IMG/VR virus record: IMGVR_UViG_3300043353_000047
Span: 1-40,538 of that record
DNA: 40,538 nucleotides
Strand: one strand, 5' to 3'
Origin: a virus
Position numbers and translations under genes: made by a program. Under the pieces are notes generated by a model, which did not search any database, was not told the DNA's origin, and was given only the letters and a program-made list of their open reading frames with translations. Shown here piece by piece: positions 6,639 to 12,690 of this stretch; position 1 is the first letter of the stretch; every line of letters begins with the position of its first letter.

Positions 6639-6908
6639 TTATCGCGGGCCTCTAAAGCGGCCCTTTAAGACGAGCGCGGCCGCCTCGAGGCGCTTCAACT
6701 TGTCCTGGCTGTCCATGCCATCGAGGATGATTTGCTCGGCCCGGTCGAGATCCCGCTCGGCCGCCTCGAGCGCGATCTCCCACAGCTTGGGCCGCGCCGC
6801 CACGAACTTGCTCAAGGCGCCGCGCGGGACGTCGAGCGCTCGCGCGGCTTCGCGGATGCTGCCCTTGGCCGCAATGAGCGCGCGCTCGGCCTCGTCGGGG
6901 TCAATCAT
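6639..6908 (-). CDS. HTH protein, small-terminase-like or Fis-like
   Basis: 89 aa. Residues 15-38 form a Fis-type helix-turn-helix (KGSIREAARALDVPRGALSK). The remainder is two amphipathic helices (IALEAAERDLDRAEQIIL, and KLKRLEAAALVLKGR after GMDSQD). The whole protein aligns without gaps to residues 33-103 of the protein at 15328-15813, including the GMD turn and the AA...L end. The same layout occurs in small terminase subunits of podoviruses. One of the two may be the packaging subunit and the other a paralogue that regulates; this one lies outside the late operon, so regulator is the better guess. Confidence 0.6.
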   Translation of the reverse strand: MIDPDEAERALIAAKGSIREAARALDVPRGALSKFVAARPKLWEIALEAAERDLDRAEQIILDGMDSQDKLKRLEAAALVLKGRFRGPR

Positions 6909-7393
6909 GATTTCATGCGCTCAAGGCGCTCCTCGCGCTCGCGAATGAGCAGGCGGCGCAATGAGGCCTCGAGCCGCCGGCGGCGGTCGATATTGATCCA
7001 GCGCGGCTTGTGCCTGGCCGGGCCGCCGTACAGAAGCGCGCGCAAGTGCGCGATCCGCCCCGACTTGTCGTGCAGCTGGCAACGGTAGAGGAGGCCGTCG
7101 CAGTCGCAGCACGCAAGCTTGCCGGTCTCGGTCAGGCGCAGGACGCGCCGGGGGCGGCGGCATTGCGGGCAGATGAACAGGCTCCATCCGCCGCCGTTGG
7201 GAAAGCGCAGGTGCGCCAGGCCGATCACGCGCTCGAGCGCGCCGATGCGCAGGGTGACGCGGTCCATGTCGGGCCGGACCGCGCCGGTCGCCCGCAAGCG
7301 CGAGATGCTGATTTTGGGCAGGTCGTCTTTGCTGAGCGGCCTTACTTGTTCCGCAGGAACATGTCGTGACGGGCCGGAACGCAATTGCACCAT
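6905..7393 (-). CDS. Zinc-ribbon protein
   Basis: 162 aa. The centre is a treble-clef-like zinc ribbon: ICPQCRRPRRVLR (74-86) and ACCDCDGLLYRCQ (93-105), giving CxxC and CxxC ligands plus one further cysteine. The N-terminal segment (LPKISISRLRATGAV) and the Arg-rich C-terminus (RRRRLEASLRRLLIREREE) suggest nucleic-acid binding. I recall similar small zinc proteins in alphaproteobacterial prophages without a known function. The ATG at 7393 lies inside the preceding gene by 52 bases and has no ribosome site; a start at the ATG at 7270 would lose the ISISRLRATG segment. Confidence 0.6.
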   Translation of the reverse strand: MVQLRSGPSRHVPAEQVRPLSKDDLPKISISRLRATGAVRPDMDRVTLRIGALERVIGLAHLRFPNGGGWSLFICPQCRRPRRVLRLTETGKLACCDCDGLLYRCQLHDKSGRIAHLRALLYGGPARHKPRWINIDRRRRLEASLRRLLIREREERLERMKS

Positions 7394-7785
7394 AGTTCGG
7401 TATCGATCAGGTTTTGCGCGCCGAGCAACCCCATCGCTTGCCCGAGGCCTTGGTTTTGCTGGTAGTTCTGGTATTGCGCCAGCTGCGCTTGCGCCGCCTG
7501 CGATTGCTGCAGGGCGAGCTCGTGCTGCTGCAGCGGGTGCTGGCCAAACCTTCGCGGGGGTTCGCTCAGCGCTCGAGCTTGCGCGGCGTTCTCGCGCCGC
7601 AGCGCGTCGTAATCGCGCTCGAGCTCGCCGATCCTGGCCTCGGCCTCAAGCTTCCCGTCGTTCAGGCCGGCGTCGTATCCGGCGACGAAACGCGGATGCG
7701 TCTTGTCGCCAACGTCGGTAGGGGCGCGCGACTTTTTGACGGCGACGCCGGCGAGCACAAAAGCCAGGATGCTGGAAACCGACAT
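7342..7785 (-). CDS. Membrane-anchored coiled-coil protein
   Basis: 147 aa. A short hydrophobic N-terminus (SVSSILAFVLAGVAV, 2-16) is followed by KK, so it is either a signal anchor or a weak signal peptide. Then come a charged coiled coil (about 48-75) and a Gln-rich region (QQHELALQQSQAAQAQLAQYQ). The Gln-rich tract resembles the ejection proteins at 32642-38233. Function unknown. It is first in a sub-run of leftward genes ending at 4519. Confidence 0.6.
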   Translation of the reverse strand: MSVSSILAFVLAGVAVKKSRAPTDVGDKTHPRFVAGYDAGLNDGKLEAEARIGELERDYDALRRENAAQARALSEPPRRFGQHPLQQHELALQQSQAAQAQLAQYQNYQQNQGLGQAMGLLGAQNLIDTELWCNCVPARHDMFLRNK

Positions 7786-7818
7786 GGGGCGCGCGCCTCG
7801 AGTTGCTGTCTTTGCAAT

Positions 7819-8181
7819 TCAAGCGTCAGAAACGGCGCACGTCAAGCTGCAGTAGACCGCCGGGCCGCGATAGAGCTTGCCGCACTTGTCACATTCTCGA
7901 GGCTCGAAAGTGTCATCGCGATAGGCGTCGGGCGCGATGGCTTTGCTGGCCTCGAATAGGTCACGGGCGAAGCGCACAAATTCGGCGTGGGACATGGTGG
8001 GCTTGCGGCTGGTCTTGGCGTGGGCTTGCCGGTAAAGGTCGGCGTAAATTTCCGGCTCCGTGTCGATGCCGGCGAGCAAGGCGCCAAGCGCACTTTGCAA
8101 TTCGCAGGCTTGCGCCTTGGTGTAGGTTTTATCGATGGCCCCGATGGCCTCGAGCGCCAGAGCGAACTTGGGCTTTTTCAT
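7819..8181 (-). CDS. Small zinc-finger protein
   Basis: 120 aa. The N-terminal 80 residues are helical (MKKPKFALALEAIG). The C-terminus carries ECDKCGKLYRGPAVYCSLTC, a CxxC-x10-CxxxC zinc-binding knuckle that is the last structured element. The ATG at 8181 overlaps the preceding stop by four bases, which fixes the start against the longer open frame. No family recognised; zinc knuckles of this size are common in phage proteins of unknown role. Confidence 0.65.
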   Translation of the reverse strand: MKKPKFALALEAIGAIDKTYTKAQACELQSALGALLAGIDTEPEIYADLYRQAHAKTSRKPTMSHAEFVRFARDLFEASKAIAPDAYRDDTFEPRECDKCGKLYRGPAVYCSLTCAVSDA

Positions 8182-8504
8182 GGCTTCTCCGGCAGGGCGA
8201 GAATCGGGGTCGGCTTGAAGATTTTGGCGACCATGTTCGCGTGACCCTCCTCGGCCTCGGCCCAAGTCGAATAGCGCTCGCAATCCTCGCCGACGCCGTT
8301 GACGAAAACCATGGTTTCGAACAGGAGCGGCGGCCCGTGGCCGACAGAGTGATCGAGGGCGAGGAACACGGTCGAGACGCGCACGTCGTCGCCTTGAAAG
8401 GTATCGCGCACGTGCCGATCGGCGGTTTCGTACCATTCGGCCCACTTGAACAAATCGGGCTCTTCGACGGGCTTATGGCCGTCGAGGATATAGCGGCCGT
8501 TCAT
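8178..8504 (-). CDS. Conserved phage protein of unknown function
   Basis: 108 aa from the ATG at 8504, preceded by a GGGGGTG ribosome site. The sequence has a pattern I recognise from many phage genomes: RYILDGHKPVEEPDLFKWAEW, then RVSTVFLALDHSVG, PLLFETMVF and RYSTWAEAEEGH. Proteins with this pattern are conserved but unassigned. Coupled by four bases to the zinc-finger gene that follows. Confidence 0.75.
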   Translation of the reverse strand: MNGRYILDGHKPVEEPDLFKWAEWYETADRHVRDTFQGDDVRVSTVFLALDHSVGHGPPLLFETMVFVNGVGEDCERYSTWAEAEEGHANMVAKIFKPTPILALPEKP

Positions 8505-8667
8505 GCCACCCCCGCCCGTTAGGAATGACAATCCCGTCGATTTCGCAGGCCAAATCGGGATCGTCGACCAATCTTCTGATTGCCTCTGCCAGCTGCGCGT
8601 TCTGCCGTCGCCGGATGGCCGGGACGATCCGCAGAAGCCGAACCGTCCTGCGACGCAGCCGGATCAC
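8473..8667 (-). CDS. Small basic protein
   Basis: 64 aa from a GTG at 8667 that overlaps the stop of the HTH gene (GTGA). The N-terminus is very basic (MIRLRRRTVRLLRIVPAIRRR), and the C-terminus is acidic then Pro/Arg-rich. The end overlaps the next gene by 32 bases. Support comes from the coupling pattern shared by the neighbours; nothing in the protein is recognisable, and the frame could be chance. Confidence 0.4.
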   Translation of the reverse strand: MIRLRRRTVRLLRIVPAIRRRQNAQLAEAIRRLVDDPDLACEIDGIVIPNGRGWHERPLYPRRP

Positions 8668-8879
8668 GACTTGATCCCAAGCTCGCGCCGGACCGTCGGA
8701 TGCTTGAGGGCGATGCGCACGAGCAGCGCGACGACGTCGGGGATTTGGTGCGGGCGCCCGTTGCGCTCGCCTTGCTCCCATCCGCCGATTGCGCGCGCGC
8801 TCACCTGGAACGCCTTGGCGAACTCGGTTTGCGTCAGGCCGAGGGCGAGGCGCGCGGCCTTGAGCTCCTCGGGGTTCAC
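8664..8879 (-). CDS. XRE-family helix-turn-helix protein
   Basis: 71 aa, almost entirely a Cro/CI-type HTH: ELKAARLALGLTQTEFAKAF, VSARAIGGWEQGERN and IPDVVALLVRIA. The insertion in the recognition region (GERNGRPHQIPD) is seen in some phage antitoxin-like HTH proteins. It lies in the middle of a coupled run and has no promoter of its own, so it probably regulates elsewhere or acts late. No toxin-like partner is visible beside it. Confidence 0.8.
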   Translation of the reverse strand: MNPEELKAARLALGLTQTEFAKAFQVSARAIGGWEQGERNGRPHQIPDVVALLVRIALKHPTVRRELGIKS

Positions 8880-9103
8880 TTCGCCTCCTCGAGGCCGTCG
8901 ATACGTTCGCGCAATCGGCGAACGTCGTGGCGTAGCGCCGCTATGCCGCGTTCGAGCCGCAGCGACGTCATGACTACGACGTCGACTTGTTCGCGCATCG
9001 ACTGTTGATCTTCGTGCACGTCGGCGACACGCTGACTTAGCGTCGCCAATTGGGCTTGGATCGCAATCAGCGTGCGCAAAGTGGCGTTTTCGGGCTCACT
9101 CAT
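8876..9103 (-). CDS. Coiled-coil protein
   Basis: 75 aa, nearly all heptad-like: LRTLIAIQAQLATLSQRVAD, then REQVDVVVM and RLERGIAALRHDVRRLRERI. There is no membrane segment and no signal. Size and pattern resemble small phage coiled-coil proteins found near lysis or accessory genes. It overlaps both neighbours by four bases. Function unknown. Confidence 0.6.
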   Translation of the reverse strand: MSEPENATLRTLIAIQAQLATLSQRVADVHEDQQSMREQVDVVVMTSLRLERGIAALRHDVRRLRERIDGLEEAK

Positions 9104-9306
9104 GCCACCTCGCTGGCGAAACGAAGAATGGCCTCACTAAAGCCCTCGCCGGGCGCACGGGCGGCCCGCAGGCGATTGAGGGTCACTTTGTCCAGCCAAA
9201 GGTAAAAGCCGCCCTTGGGGCTTGGCAGGGCTTCCAAACGCCTATCGGGCGGGACGCCAGCCGCGAGCGCGGCATAGGCGCGGGCCGAAATTTCAATGCG
9301 GATCAC
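9100..9306 (-). CDS. Small protein of unknown function
   Basis: 68 aa. The start is the GTG at 9306, overlapping the TGA of the upstream gene by four bases; the longer frame to 9321 would begin inside that gene without a ribosome site. The protein opens with a beta-like MIRIEISARAYAALAAG and has a central LPSPKGGFYLWLDKVTLNRL. The opening is one I have seen in small phage proteins; no function is known. Confidence 0.6.
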   Translation of the reverse strand: MIRIEISARAYAALAAGVPPDRRLEALPSPKGGFYLWLDKVTLNRLRAARAPGEGFSEAILRFASEVA

Positions 9307-9500
9307 GAGTGAAAGAACCAAAAGCGCCCAAGCGCCACGCCAACGCCGACGGCCGCCGCGAGCGCGAGGACGAGCTGGACGACGAATTTGCGGTTTTCCA
9401 TGCGGATTTCTTGCCGCAGCCGTTCGATTTGAATGGTCATAAGATCAATCCTCAACTGACGTTCTTCGTCATCGGGCGCCATCGGCGGAAATATGGGCAT
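9303..9500 (-). CDS. Small coiled-coil membrane protein
   Basis: 65 aa. A charged coiled coil (EERQLRIDLMTIQIERLRQE) is followed by one membrane segment at about 40-60 (VVQLVLALAAAVGVGVALG) and a short FWFFHS end. The likely topology is N-terminus inside. Promoter not evident. It is the first gene of the coupled run reading left, and its design (coil plus one membrane helix) is shared with the protein at 40272-40529. Confidence 0.6.
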   Translation of the reverse strand: MPIFPPMAPDDEERQLRIDLMTIQIERLRQEIRMENRKFVVQLVLALAAAVGVGVALGRFWFFHS

Positions 9501-9515
9501 TGTGACTAGCTGTTG

Positions 9516-9959
9516 TCAACGCCGCAACCGCCGGCCGCGCTTGGCCTTCGCCAGATCGTCCTTGCTCGCAATGCCCCACGGCATGGAATCATAGCCGGGC
9601 AGGGTTTCGGGATAGCCGGCCTTGATCGCGAGATAGATTTGCCGGGCTTGCGAGGCCTCGTAGCCGTCATGCTCGCCCGTCTGGTAATCGTAGCAATCGG
9701 CGATTTTGGCCACCGCCTCGGGCCGCACGCGCCTCGGTTTGAAGCGATAGGCCTCGACGGCCTTGAGTTCGGGGAATTGGGCCTCGAGCTCGTCACGCGG
9801 GATATGTCGATAGCGATAGGTGACGCTGGCGATATTCTCGCGCCACAAGACGCGGCCGAGCTCGTTAAAATCGACCAGGCCATGGCCGGCCGGCTTAAGC
9901 TTGGCGAGCGCGGTCACCAGGATATCGATATCGGTTTTCGAGACGACAAAAGCGGACAT
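9516..9959 (-). CDS. Conserved protein of the operator-controlled island
   Basis: 147 aa. The start is set at the ATG at 9959 by an AAAGGAA ribosome site; the longer frame is discarded. The N-terminus SAFVVSKTDIDILVTALAKL and the central ELGRVLWRENIASVTYRYRH resemble a conserved protein I have seen in plasmids and phages of Alphaproteobacteria, often near antirestriction genes, but without a function. The C-terminus is very basic (KAKRGRRLRR). An operator palindrome lies 22-37 bases upstream. Role in anti-defence is an inference from its island. Confidence 0.7.
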   Translation of the reverse strand: MSAFVVSKTDIDILVTALAKLKPAGHGLVDFNELGRVLWRENIASVTYRYRHIPRDELEAQFPELKAVEAYRFKPRRVRPEAVAKIADCYDYQTGEHDGYEASQARQIYLAIKAGYPETLPGYDSMPWGIASKDDLAKAKRGRRLRR

Positions 9960-9980
9960 TTGAGCGGGTTCCTTTGTGGT

Positions 9981-9996
9981 TAGCCATGATGGCCGG
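9981..9996 (-). promoter_or_regulatory. Island operator, site 1
   Basis: GCCAT-G-ATGGC (9983-9993) is a perfect inverted repeat within TAGCCATGATGGCCGG, directly upstream of the ribosome site of the 9516-9959 gene. It matches the TGGCCAyxxTGGCCA family found at six further places up to 12365. A GGGC...GCCC hairpin with a T5 loop lies about 14 bases further upstream. Confidence 0.65.
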
Positions 9997-10062
9997 TTGC
10001 CGGGCAAAAAGCGCCCGTTCATGGCCGCCAGCTTTGTCGCCGACGGCCATGCGCTGGCGTTT

Positions 10063-10131
10063 TCAGATGCGGCCGCTGGCGACCATGTAGAGGGCGAAGA
10101 AAAGGGCGATCGCGGTCATGAGGCCGGGCAT
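10063..10131 (-). CDS. 22-residue membrane micropeptide
   Basis: A short frame, MPGLMTAIALFFALYMVASG plus RI, starts immediately after the TAA of the 10132-10752 gene (TAAATG) and encodes one hydrophobic helix. Tight spacing and a pure membrane segment support it; there is no independent ribosome site, so it would depend on re-initiation. It could be chance. Confidence 0.35.
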   Translation of the reverse strand: MPGLMTAIALFFALYMVASGRI

Positions 10132-10752
10132 TTAGGCGGCCTCCAAAACGCGTTTGCGGGGGCGCCTGGCGGCCTTGATCGGCATGGCCTGGCCATTGGC
10201 CGGATTGAGGCGCTTGACGGGCGCCACGGGGCGGCCGGCGAGACGCATGGCCTTTTGCGCCATCGCTTGCGCATAGGCCTGCTCGATTGTGAGGCCTAAA
10301 GAGCCGACCAGGTTAGACTTCGCCTTGCCGTCGGCCCACTCGCGGCGATCGCGGCCGGCGGCCGCCGCAAATTCCGCGCGGCATTTCGCCGCATAATCCG
10401 GCATTGTGTATTTGAGCACGATAGCCGGCGGCCGCTTGACCGAATTGAGGCCTTTGATCCAATCGCCGACGGCGGCGCCATGGGCGCGCTTTTCATCCGG
10501 GCTGAGCTTGCGGCCGCGTGCCGTCGTGCGCCATTTTTCGACGGGCGCCGACGCGGTTTTGGGATAGACCGGGCCCCATGCGGCCGGTTCGGGTTTGCCT
10601 TGCAAGTCGGCGAAATCAAACGGCCTGGCCACATATTCGGCGGCGATTGTGGAGGCCTTTACGATTGTGCGGCATGACGCGCGCGCAATGATCGCGGCCG
10701 CCTCGGCGCCTTGGTAAAACGTGGTTACTCTTGATTGCCAGATATCGAACAT
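10132..10752 (-). CDS. Unknown island protein with basic C-terminus
   Basis: 206 aa from the ATG at 10752, with GAGG six bases upstream. The N-terminus is MFDIWQSRVTTFYQGAEAAA, and an alpha-helical Ala-rich middle region follows. The C-terminal 40 residues are strongly basic and Pro-rich (RLAGRPVAPVKRL, PIKAARRPRKRVLEAA), suggesting nucleic-acid binding. No family recognised. Two operator palindromes and a TTGACA promoter lie directly upstream, so it is probably expressed early and repressed in lysogeny. Confidence 0.65.
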   Translation of the reverse strand: MFDIWQSRVTTFYQGAEAAAIIARASCRTIVKASTIAAEYVARPFDFADLQGKPEPAAWGPVYPKTASAPVEKWRTTARGRKLSPDEKRAHGAAVGDWIKGLNSVKRPPAIVLKYTMPDYAAKCRAEFAAAAGRDRREWADGKAKSNLVGSLGLTIEQAYAQAMAQKAMRLAGRPVAPVKRLNPANGQAMPIKAARRPRKRVLEAA

Positions 10753-10765
10753 GACGCGCCTCAAT

Positions 10766-10821
10766 TGGCCACGATGGCCGGTTGCAAGTTATGCATATTG
10801 GCCACAATGGCCAGTTGTCAA
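10766..10821 (-). promoter_or_regulatory. Promoter with two operators
   Basis: On minus, TTGACA (10821-10816), an 18-bp spacer and TATGCA (10797-10792) form a promoter for the 10132-10752 gene. The spacer contains a perfect 15-bp palindrome, TGGCCA-CAA-TGGCCA (10799-10813). A second site, GGCCA-CGA-TGGCC (10767-10779), covers about +6 to +18 of the predicted transcript. The same geometry recurs at 12317-12372. Confidence 0.75.
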
Positions 10822-10840
10822 GCGCAAGCGCTCGCATAAA

Positions 10841-10863
10841 CCGGCCGGAATTGAACCGGCCGG
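10841..10863 (-). terminator. Strong GC hairpin after ardC
   Basis: CCGGCCGG (10841-10848) and CCGGCCGG (10856-10863) with a seven-base loop, 18 bases beyond the ArdC stop. An outer GCGCAAG/CTTGCGC pair extends the stem. On minus only TTTAT follows, so it is a weak intrinsic terminator or an mRNA-end stabiliser that also insulates the next promoter. Confidence 0.45.
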
Positions 10864-10880
10864 CTTAAACTTGCGCTCGA

Positions 10881-11774
10881 TTAGGCAGCCTCGAGCATGT
10901 CCTCGACGAGCTCGTCGACGGGCGCCGCAATCGCCGCCTCGCGCATCAACTCGACGGCGCGCGACGCGGCCGCAGCTGCAGCGACGATGACCTTTTCATG
11001 TTCCGTGAGGAGCTTGATCCAAGTGGCGATATAATCAGCGTCGACGCCGTCATTATCGAAACCAAACTCGCCGCACAAAAACGCGCTTGTGAGTTCGGCC
11101 ACGAGCTCCTCGACGGCGTAAGCGCGATCGCCGAAGCGCTTGCCAAACGTGCGCGCCAGCCGCTTGTCGGCGCCCGTCCAATGCCCGAGCTCATGGAACG
11201 CCGTGCCATAATAGAGCGAAGCGCTTTTGAACGTCGCAAACGCGGGCATGTTCACAAAGTCGCCAACGGGCGAATAATAGGCGCGCGCCTCACCATGCTT
11301 GACGGTTGCGCCAGTCGACGCAATGAAGGCCTCGGCGATATCGTCGCGCGCGTTTGGATTGGTGGCGCGCGCTTCGCTCACCGCGTCTGTGACTTTCGCC
11401 GGCAAATTGTCGCATTGCGCGATGTTGAAAACGGTATAGGCCTTAAGGAACGGAATGGCGCGCCGCTCGCCGTCGTCATCTGTTCGAATGACTTTCGACA
11501 CATAGATAACGGTTTCGCCCTTCTCGCCCTTGCGCACGTTTCCGCCAAGCTCAAGCGCTTGTTTGAACGTCAACCACAAGGGCGCCTGAAATCCGCTTTC
11601 TTGCGCGCGCGACCAGAGCAAAAGCACGTTGGCGCCTGAATAGGCGCGTTGCGTGAGGGCGTTGCGCGGCATGACGCCGAATCCTTTGCCCGACCACGGT
11701 TGACGCCAAGGAACAACGCCAGCCTTGAGGCGCGCGATAATCCGATCGGTAATTTCTTTGTGTAGGTTTCGCAT
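10881..11774 (-). CDS. ardC: ArdC-type antirestriction protein
   Basis: 297 aa from the ATG at 11774, with GGAG eight bases upstream. ArdC proteins bind single-stranded DNA through the N-terminal domain (MRNLHKEITDRIIARL, VPWRQPW, RNALTQRAYSGANVLLL) and carry a C-terminal zincin-type metallopeptidase-like domain. Here the motif is FHELGHWTGAD with HELGH at 194-198 and a downstream VEELVAEL that supplies the third ligand. They protect incoming DNA against host restriction. All expected motifs are present and the length is normal. An exact 17-bp operator lies 17 bases upstream of the start, so expression should be off in a lysogen and on after entry. Confidence 0.93.
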   Translation of the reverse strand: MRNLHKEITDRIIARLKAGVVPWRQPWSGKGFGVMPRNALTQRAYSGANVLLLWSRAQESGFQAPLWLTFKQALELGGNVRKGEKGETVIYVSKVIRTDDDGERRAIPFLKAYTVFNIAQCDNLPAKVTDAVSEARATNPNARDDIAEAFIASTGATVKHGEARAYYSPVGDFVNMPAFATFKSASLYYGTAFHELGHWTGADKRLARTFGKRFGDRAYAVEELVAELTSAFLCGEFGFDNDGVDADYIATWIKLLTEHEKVIVAAAAAASRAVELMREAAIAAPVDELVEDMLEAA

Positions 11775-11790
11775 GCTGGTTACTCCATAA

Positions 11791-11807
11791 CTAGCCATTG
11801 TGGCTAG
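11791..11807 (-). promoter_or_regulatory. Island operator, ardC site
   Basis: CTAGCCA-TTG-TGGCTAG is a perfect 17-bp inverted repeat between the ardC ribosome site and a TATGCC hexamer (11819-11814 on minus). The flank to the right, TAGGCGCCCG...CGATTGC, aligns base by base with the flank of the 12015 operator, so the two leaders share ancestry. Confidence 0.7.
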
Positions 11808-11830
11808 GGTTAGGGCATAGGCGCCCGTCC

Positions 11831-11855
11831 TAAACGACCGATTGCCGATCGTTTA
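11831..11855. repeat. Inverted repeat upstream of ardC
   Basis: TAAACGACCG and CGATCGTTTA flank ATTGC, with one mismatch in ten pairs. It lies between the 44-aa gene and ardC, without a T-run on either strand. It could end the short message or bind a regulator. Confidence 0.4.
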
Positions 11856-11865
11856 GAGCTCGCGT

Positions 11866-12000
11866 CTAATTAAGGATTTCGGCCAGCTGCAGAAGGCGAA
11901 TGAGCTTGCGGGCCCATTCGGCCGCCTCCGCATTCTTTCCGCAGCATTTGAAGGCGATCGCCTTCGCCAAGGCTTGCGCGCAAGCGCTTCGATCGATCAT
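11866..12000 (-). CDS. 44-aa microprotein of the island
   Basis: Begins MIDRSACAQALAKAIAFKCC, followed by a helical, basic-to-hydrophobic second half ending LLQLAEILN. An AAAGG ribosome site lies eight bases before the ATG and a perfect operator (12015-12029) sits directly upstream, so it has the same control design as its larger neighbours. The CC pair with a further Cys at position 7 could bind a metal. Function unknown; a small anti-defence inhibitor is a reasonable guess from context only. Confidence 0.6.
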   Translation of the reverse strand: MIDRSACAQALAKAIAFKCCGKNAEAAEWARKLIRLLQLAEILN

Positions 12001-12014
12001 GGTGTTAACCTTTC

Positions 12015-12029
12015 TGGCCATTGTGGCCA
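12015..12029 (-). promoter_or_regulatory. Island operator, 44-aa gene site
   Basis: TGGCCA-TTG-TGGCCA, a perfect 15-bp palindrome just upstream of the ribosome site. A GAGCG-TAGG-CGCTC hairpin (12037-12050) lies further upstream, in the same relative place as GC hairpins near the other three leaders. Confidence 0.7.
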
Positions 12030-12099
12030 CTATCCGAGCGTAGGCGCTCGCCTTATGCGGCCGATTGCGCGGCCGCGAGCATGTCGTCGACGAGCGGGT

Positions 12100-12297
12100 T
12101 TACTTCGCAACAATAACGGCGCTGAAATCGCGCGGGCCGATTGCGTCATCTTCATGTGAGGCCGTGACAAACGCGCGCGCATCGTCGACGGTTTTGAAGG
12201 CCTTGAACGATGCGCCATCGTTGAAACGGACGACGCGTCCCTCGGAAAGGGCCTTCGCCCAATTGGATTTAGCTATCCGTGCTTCCATCTTTGTCAT
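12100..12297 (-). CDS. 65-aa protein of the island, unknown function
   Basis: Starts at the ATG at 12297, which has AGGAG nine bases upstream; the longer frame to 12387 would run through the promoter and is rejected. The protein reads MTKMEARIAKSNWAKAL, then GRVVRFNDGASFKAFKTVDDA, with an FSAVIVAK end. It is compact and mixed alpha/beta. No family recognised. It has the best promoter of the island (TTGACA, 18 bp, TATACC) and two operators, so it is probably strongly expressed on entry. Confidence 0.65.
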   Translation of the reverse strand: MTKMEARIAKSNWAKALSEGRVVRFNDGASFKAFKTVDDARAFVTASHEDDAIGPRDFSAVIVAK

Positions 12298-12316
12298 TTC
12301 AGCTGCTCCTATCAAC

Positions 12317-12372
12317 TGGCCACAATGGCTAGTAACGAGGTTGGTATATGTGGACACAATGGCCGGTGTCAA
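12317..12372 (-). promoter_or_regulatory. Promoter with two operators
   Basis: On minus, TTGACA (12372-12367), an 18-bp spacer and TATACC (12348-12343). One site, TGGACA-CAA-TGGCCG (12351-12365), fills the spacer; a second, TGGCCA-CAA-TGGCTA (12317-12331), covers about +6 to +20. Operator centres are 34 bp apart, against 33 bp at 10766-10821. Confidence 0.75.
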
Positions 12373-12438
12373 GAGGCCAGTGGACAAGTTTTCAAAAGAA
12401 ATTGCGCGCGCTCATGCACAAGCTTAGGATAGCAAGCT

Positions 12439-12690
12439 ATGTCATTGAACGCGCAACAGAACGACGCGTTGAAATTTCAGCTTGCGCAGCTGCTCGATTA
12501 TGACGAACCGGCCGCCTTTATCGCCACTCTGCAGCGAATCGCCGAACGCAAGGCCTATGCGGCATCGCGCGCGTCTAATTACGACGCCGCGATCGAATGG
12601 CAACGCTTGGCCAAGGCCGTCAAACGCGTTGCGGAAGCGCTCGAGCTCGAGGCGCGCCACATCACAGATACTCAGCAACCGGCCATCTAA
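12439..12690 (+). CDS. Small helical protein of unknown function
   Basis: 83 aa, AGGAT ribosome site nine bases before the ATG. The sequence is helical and Ala-rich (ALKFQLAQLLDYDEPAAF, then YDAAIEWQRLAKAVKRVAEA), resembling two or three tetratricopeptide-like helices. It is divergent from the operator-controlled 12100 gene and no promoter was found on plus. Its transcript would enter the 580-base control region. Confidence 0.6.
   Translation: MSLNAQQNDALKFQLAQLLDYDEPAAFIATLQRIAERKAYAASRASNYDAAIEWQRLAKAVKRVAEALELEARHITDTQQPAI

Noticed and set aside
9963-10058. Frame starting ATGGCCGTCGGC on minus between 10063 and 9959
   Set aside because: It runs through the operator and into the 9516 gene in a wrong frame, with no ribosome site.
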